Assembly (NCBI GenBank): GCA_947627875.1
Contig: CANQXS010000011.1
Location: 1 to 64,000 of the forward strand
Origin: an uncultured Clostridia bacterium
Lineage (GTDB): Bacteria > Bacillota > Clostridia > Oscillospirales > Ruminococcaceae
DNA length: 64,000 nt
Direction of reading: 5' to 3'
A model generated the notes under the pieces. The model was given only the letters and a program-made list of their open reading frames with translations. It did no database searches and was not told the DNA's origin. Shown here one piece after another: positions 61,889 to 64,000 of this stretch (its first letter is position 1; every line of letters starts with the position of its first letter). The position numbers and the translations under genes were made by a program.

Positions 61889-63028
61889 ATGGCAAAAAAG
61901 CGCAGAAAAAAGAATCCCGCAGCAGCGGCTGAGGCTAAGCCTTTGCCGTCTGTTCCGAAGTTTGAAATAGGCGTAAAGGGCGACGAATTCGACCTCAAAT
62001 ATACCCGCGCCGCCGCCGCGAAGACCTCCGACGCCGACAGCCTTCTCAGAGGTCTCTCGAAGGAGACGAGGATATCGGGCTATAACCTTCTCAACTTCGC
62101 CGTCCTGCTGCTCGTTATGATAGCGCTCGCGCTGAGCTTTGCCTTCCTTTCGCGCGGGGATAATCCCCCGAAGCTGAGCACAGCCTCTCTCTTTAACGGC
62201 GACTACACCGCCGAGCTCAGCGAGTATTATAAGGATACCCTTCCCCTCGGCAGGGCGTTCCGCACTTTGGGCGCATACCTCGGTTTGGGCGAAATGCCCG
62301 AGCCCGAGCCTCCCGAGCCCGACGATTCATTCATTCCCGAGCCGCCTCCCGTGACTACCGCAGCGACGACCGTGACCGAGCCGCCCGTGACGACTGCCCC
62401 GCCCGAGACTACCCCGCCGCCGACCACTCCCGCGCCCGAGACAACGACCGTTATGACCGAGCCGCCCGAAACTCATATTATGTATGCCTCGCGGACCGCC
62501 GAAATAAGGCTCCTGCCCGACGAAAATTCGATGATAATGGGCTACTTCTCCCGCAACGACGAGGTAGAGGTCATAGAGACCGGCGACGACGGCTGGGCAA
62601 GCATCTGGTATAACGGGCTCGTGGCTTATGTTTCGTCCGACGATCTCGCCGAGAGAAAGACGAGAAGCCGCTCGACTACCGTTACCGACCCTCCCGAGAC
62701 CGAGCCTCCCGTTACCACCGCCGAGACCACAGCCCCTCCCGAGACCGAGGCGACAACCGAGCCGACCGCCGAGGCAACCTCCGCCGCAACTACGGAAGCG
62801 ACGACCTCGGAGACTACATATTATTATTCCGAAACCTGGGCGCCGCCGACTCAGTCGCCCGCGCCTCAGACCGAGCCGCCTACCCCTCCGCCCGAGACGG
62901 CTCCTCCCGAGACCGAACCTCCGGCGACTACGCCCGAGGAGACCGAGCCCCCTCAGTCCGAGCCGGAACAGTCCTCCGAAACGGAACCGGAGCAGTCCTC
63001 CGAGACTTCGGATTCTGAGCTTCAATAA
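61889..63028 (+). CDS. Membrane protein with DHHW-like stub, SH3b domain and Thr/Pro-rich linkers
   Basis: A 379-residue protein: a basic Lys/Arg start, one membrane segment at about 74-93, then NGDYTAELSEYYKDTLPLGRAF, which resembles the N-terminal stub of DHHW/AlgJ-like proteins. A first Thr/Pro/Glu-rich stretch (135-185), a bacterial SH3-like domain (about 190-252; AEIRLLPDENSMIMGYF, GDDGWASIWYNGLVAYV) and a long second Thr/Pro/Glu tail (253-379) follow. The catalytic DHHW domain is absent. SH3b domains often bind peptidoglycan and the linkers are suited to crossing the wall and to glycosylation. It follows the MBOAT-like gene after 34 bases. Confidence 0.7.
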   Translation: MAKKRRKKNPAAAAEAKPLPSVPKFEIGVKGDEFDLKYTRAAAAKTSDADSLLRGLSKETRISGYNLLNFAVLLLVMIALALSFAFLSRGDNPPKLSTASLFNGDYTAELSEYYKDTLPLGRAFRTLGAYLGLGEMPEPEPPEPDDSFIPEPPPVTTAATTVTEPPVTTAPPETTPPPTTPAPETTTVMTEPPETHIMYASRTAEIRLLPDENSMIMGYFSRNDEVEVIETGDDGWASIWYNGLVAYVSSDDLAERKTRSRSTTVTDPPETEPPVTTAETTAPPETEATTEPTAEATSAATTEATTSETTYYYSETWAPPTQSPAPQTEPPTPPPETAPPETEPPATTPEETEPPQSEPEQSSETEPEQSSETSDSELQ

Positions 63029-63039
63029 GTGAACATCAG

Positions 63040-63072
63040 TCGCACGGTTTGAATAAGCCGTGCGATTTTTGT
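63040..63072 (+). terminator. Terminator after the SH3b gene
   Basis: TCGCACGG and CCGTGCGA arms followed by TTTTTG. Confidence 0.85.
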
Positions 63073-63149
63073 TACCTATTATGACGGATTGTGAAACTCG
63101 GTTGATGAAATGTACAAAAAAGCCAATGCAGATTTGTGGCAACTGATAG

Positions 63150-63178
63150 TTGAAAGCTTTTTTACGGTGTGTTATAAT
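63150..63178 (+). promoter_or_regulatory. Sigma-A promoter of the lipoprotein gene
   Basis: TTGAAA, 17 bases, TATAAT. Confidence 0.8.
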
Positions 63179-63269
63179 ATTATTGTGAGTTTTCGGTAAT
63201 TTTAGTGCATAATGCGGTAGGCGTTGCCGAAAAAATGCCGTTGCCGAAACTGTTGAAAGGAGAATTTTT

Positions 63270-64000
63270 ATGTTAAAAAGGACATTGGCAGTGCTGCTGG
63301 CAGCAATTCTTGTCGTCGCGCTCGTCGGCTGCGGGTCTCAAAAACGTCAGCCCGTACAGCTCACCCTGAGCACCGAAGACGCCGAGGATATACTTGCCGC
63401 GGCAGGCGTAGTTCTGCCCGACTACGAAGAGGCGGTCGGCGCGGATACGACCATAACGTATCTCTATTACTACGACGATTTTCACAACTACTCCCAGGAC
63501 GAGCTGATACAGACCGGCTACTGGACCTTCCAGAACAAGTATAACGGAAACGTTGTCTGGAGCGAGACCACCTGGGCTGACCTCTCAAACGACCTCGCGC
63601 AAGCCGTTTTAGGCGGAACTCCTCCGGACTTCACGAGAGCCTGGGAGAGCAACTTCCCGACCTTCTTCACTCAGCAGATGCTCGCTCCCGTCGGCGACTA
63701 CATCGATTATAACGACCCGCTCTGGGCTGAGGTTAAGTATTTCTCCGATACCTTCTTCTCAATCGGCGGCGAGCCCTATATGTTCATAACCGATATCCAG
63801 AACAACAGCTGCGTTCTCTATAACCGCAGAGTGTTCAGCGAATACGGCTTCGACGACCCCGCCGAGCTCTTCTATAACGACGAGTGGACCTGGGATAAGA
63901 TGTTCGATATGGCGATGGACTTCAGCGATCCCGACGAAAACCGCTATGCCTTCAACAGCTGGCATACCGACGCTTCCTTCTTAAGCTCGACCGGTACATA
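63270..64000 (+). CDS. ABC transporter sugar-binding lipoprotein (3' truncated by window)
   Basis: 243 residues are visible before the right edge, all open in this frame. A lipoprotein signal peptide (MLKRTLAVLLAAILVVALVGCG, lipobox VGCG) is followed by an extracellular solute-binding domain of family 1 type: TYLYYYDDF, TWADLSNDLAQAVLGGTPPDF, and YNRRVFSEYGFDDP. It should capture a carbohydrate for an ABC importer whose permease genes would lie to the right. ATG 63270 follows AAAGGAGAA. Confidence 0.85.
   Translation, partial: MLKRTLAVLLAAILVVALVGCGSQKRQPVQLTLSTEDAEDILAAAGVVLPDYEEAVGADTTITYLYYYDDFHNYSQDELIQTGYWTFQNKYNGNVVWSETTWADLSNDLAQAVLGGTPPDFTRAWESNFPTFFTQQMLAPVGDYIDYNDPLWAEVKYFSDTFFSIGGEPYMFITDIQNNSCVLYNRRVFSEYGFDDPAELFYNDEWTWDKMFDMAMDFSDPDENRYAFNSWHTDASFLSSTGT

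Overview
The window reads as chromosomal DNA from an endospore-forming Clostridia bacterium, probably near the Oscillospiraceae/Ruminococcaceae. Pointers are the spore-coat genes cotJA-cotJB-cotJC, a Coat F-type protein and a SpoIIQ-like M23 protein; an L27 with the N-terminal extension removed by Prp, next to prp; ECF vitamin transporters; a preQ1-type leader before queT; and consensus sigma-A promoters (TTGACA-17 nt-TATAAT) before most operons. Species assignment is inference.

Bases 1-15.2 kb are the 3' part of a surface-polysaccharide locus. It holds a CapF-like enzyme cut by the left edge, an AT-rich fucosyltransferase-like gene, a Wzx-like flippase, Gmd, an iron-sulfur PMP-dependent 3-dehydratase (E1/RfbH type), two sugar enzymes (cupin, GDP-fucose-synthase-like SDR), a split transketolase, another SDR, an aldo/keto reductase, and the GDP-mannose supply genes (hexose phosphomutase, ManC, ManA). 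Together they suggest a GDP-linked 3,6-dideoxyhexose, colitose-like or branched. Two nine-G homopolymers sit at the 3' ends of two of these genes, and one controls whether the aldo/keto reductase is in frame with an upstream start.

Bases 15.3-33.6 kb hold cotJCBA (minus strand), a TPR membrane protein, a phosphohexomutase, a membrane Ser/Thr kinase with an external leucine-rich-repeat domain paired with a GH36 alpha-galactosidase, metA (acetyl-CoA type), a DUF1538 membrane protein with a tandem PII-like protein, a DUF2079 membrane protein, a DUF4956/VTC pair, a ferredoxin, riboswitch-queT, a RadC-like protein and the SpoIIQ-like protein.

Bases 33.7-49.4 kb are housekeeping: ruvCAB, a glmM-like gene, a methyltransferase, ecfA1-ecfA2-ecfT-truA, a DUF5711 protein, a CvpA protein, a ClpE-like ATPase, rplU-prp-rpmA, obg and mrnC.

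Bases 49.4-58.3 kb lie between two inverted, near-identical IS481-like elements. Their flanking direct repeats match only if the segment between them is turned round, so this 7-kb block (amidohydrolase, Coat F protein, Rrf2 regulator, cupin, ArsR regulator with metal ATPase, ECF S component, YebC) has probably inverted. Bases 58.5-64 kb carry an HtrA protease, a two-gene module that looks like a catalytically dead MBOAT/DHHW pair, and a sugar-binding lipoprotein cut by the right edge.

Scattered between genes are strings of back-to-back perfect palindromes, some sharing exact modules, and one perfect cloverleaf at 52430-52511. I saw no rRNA, tRNA or CRISPR array.
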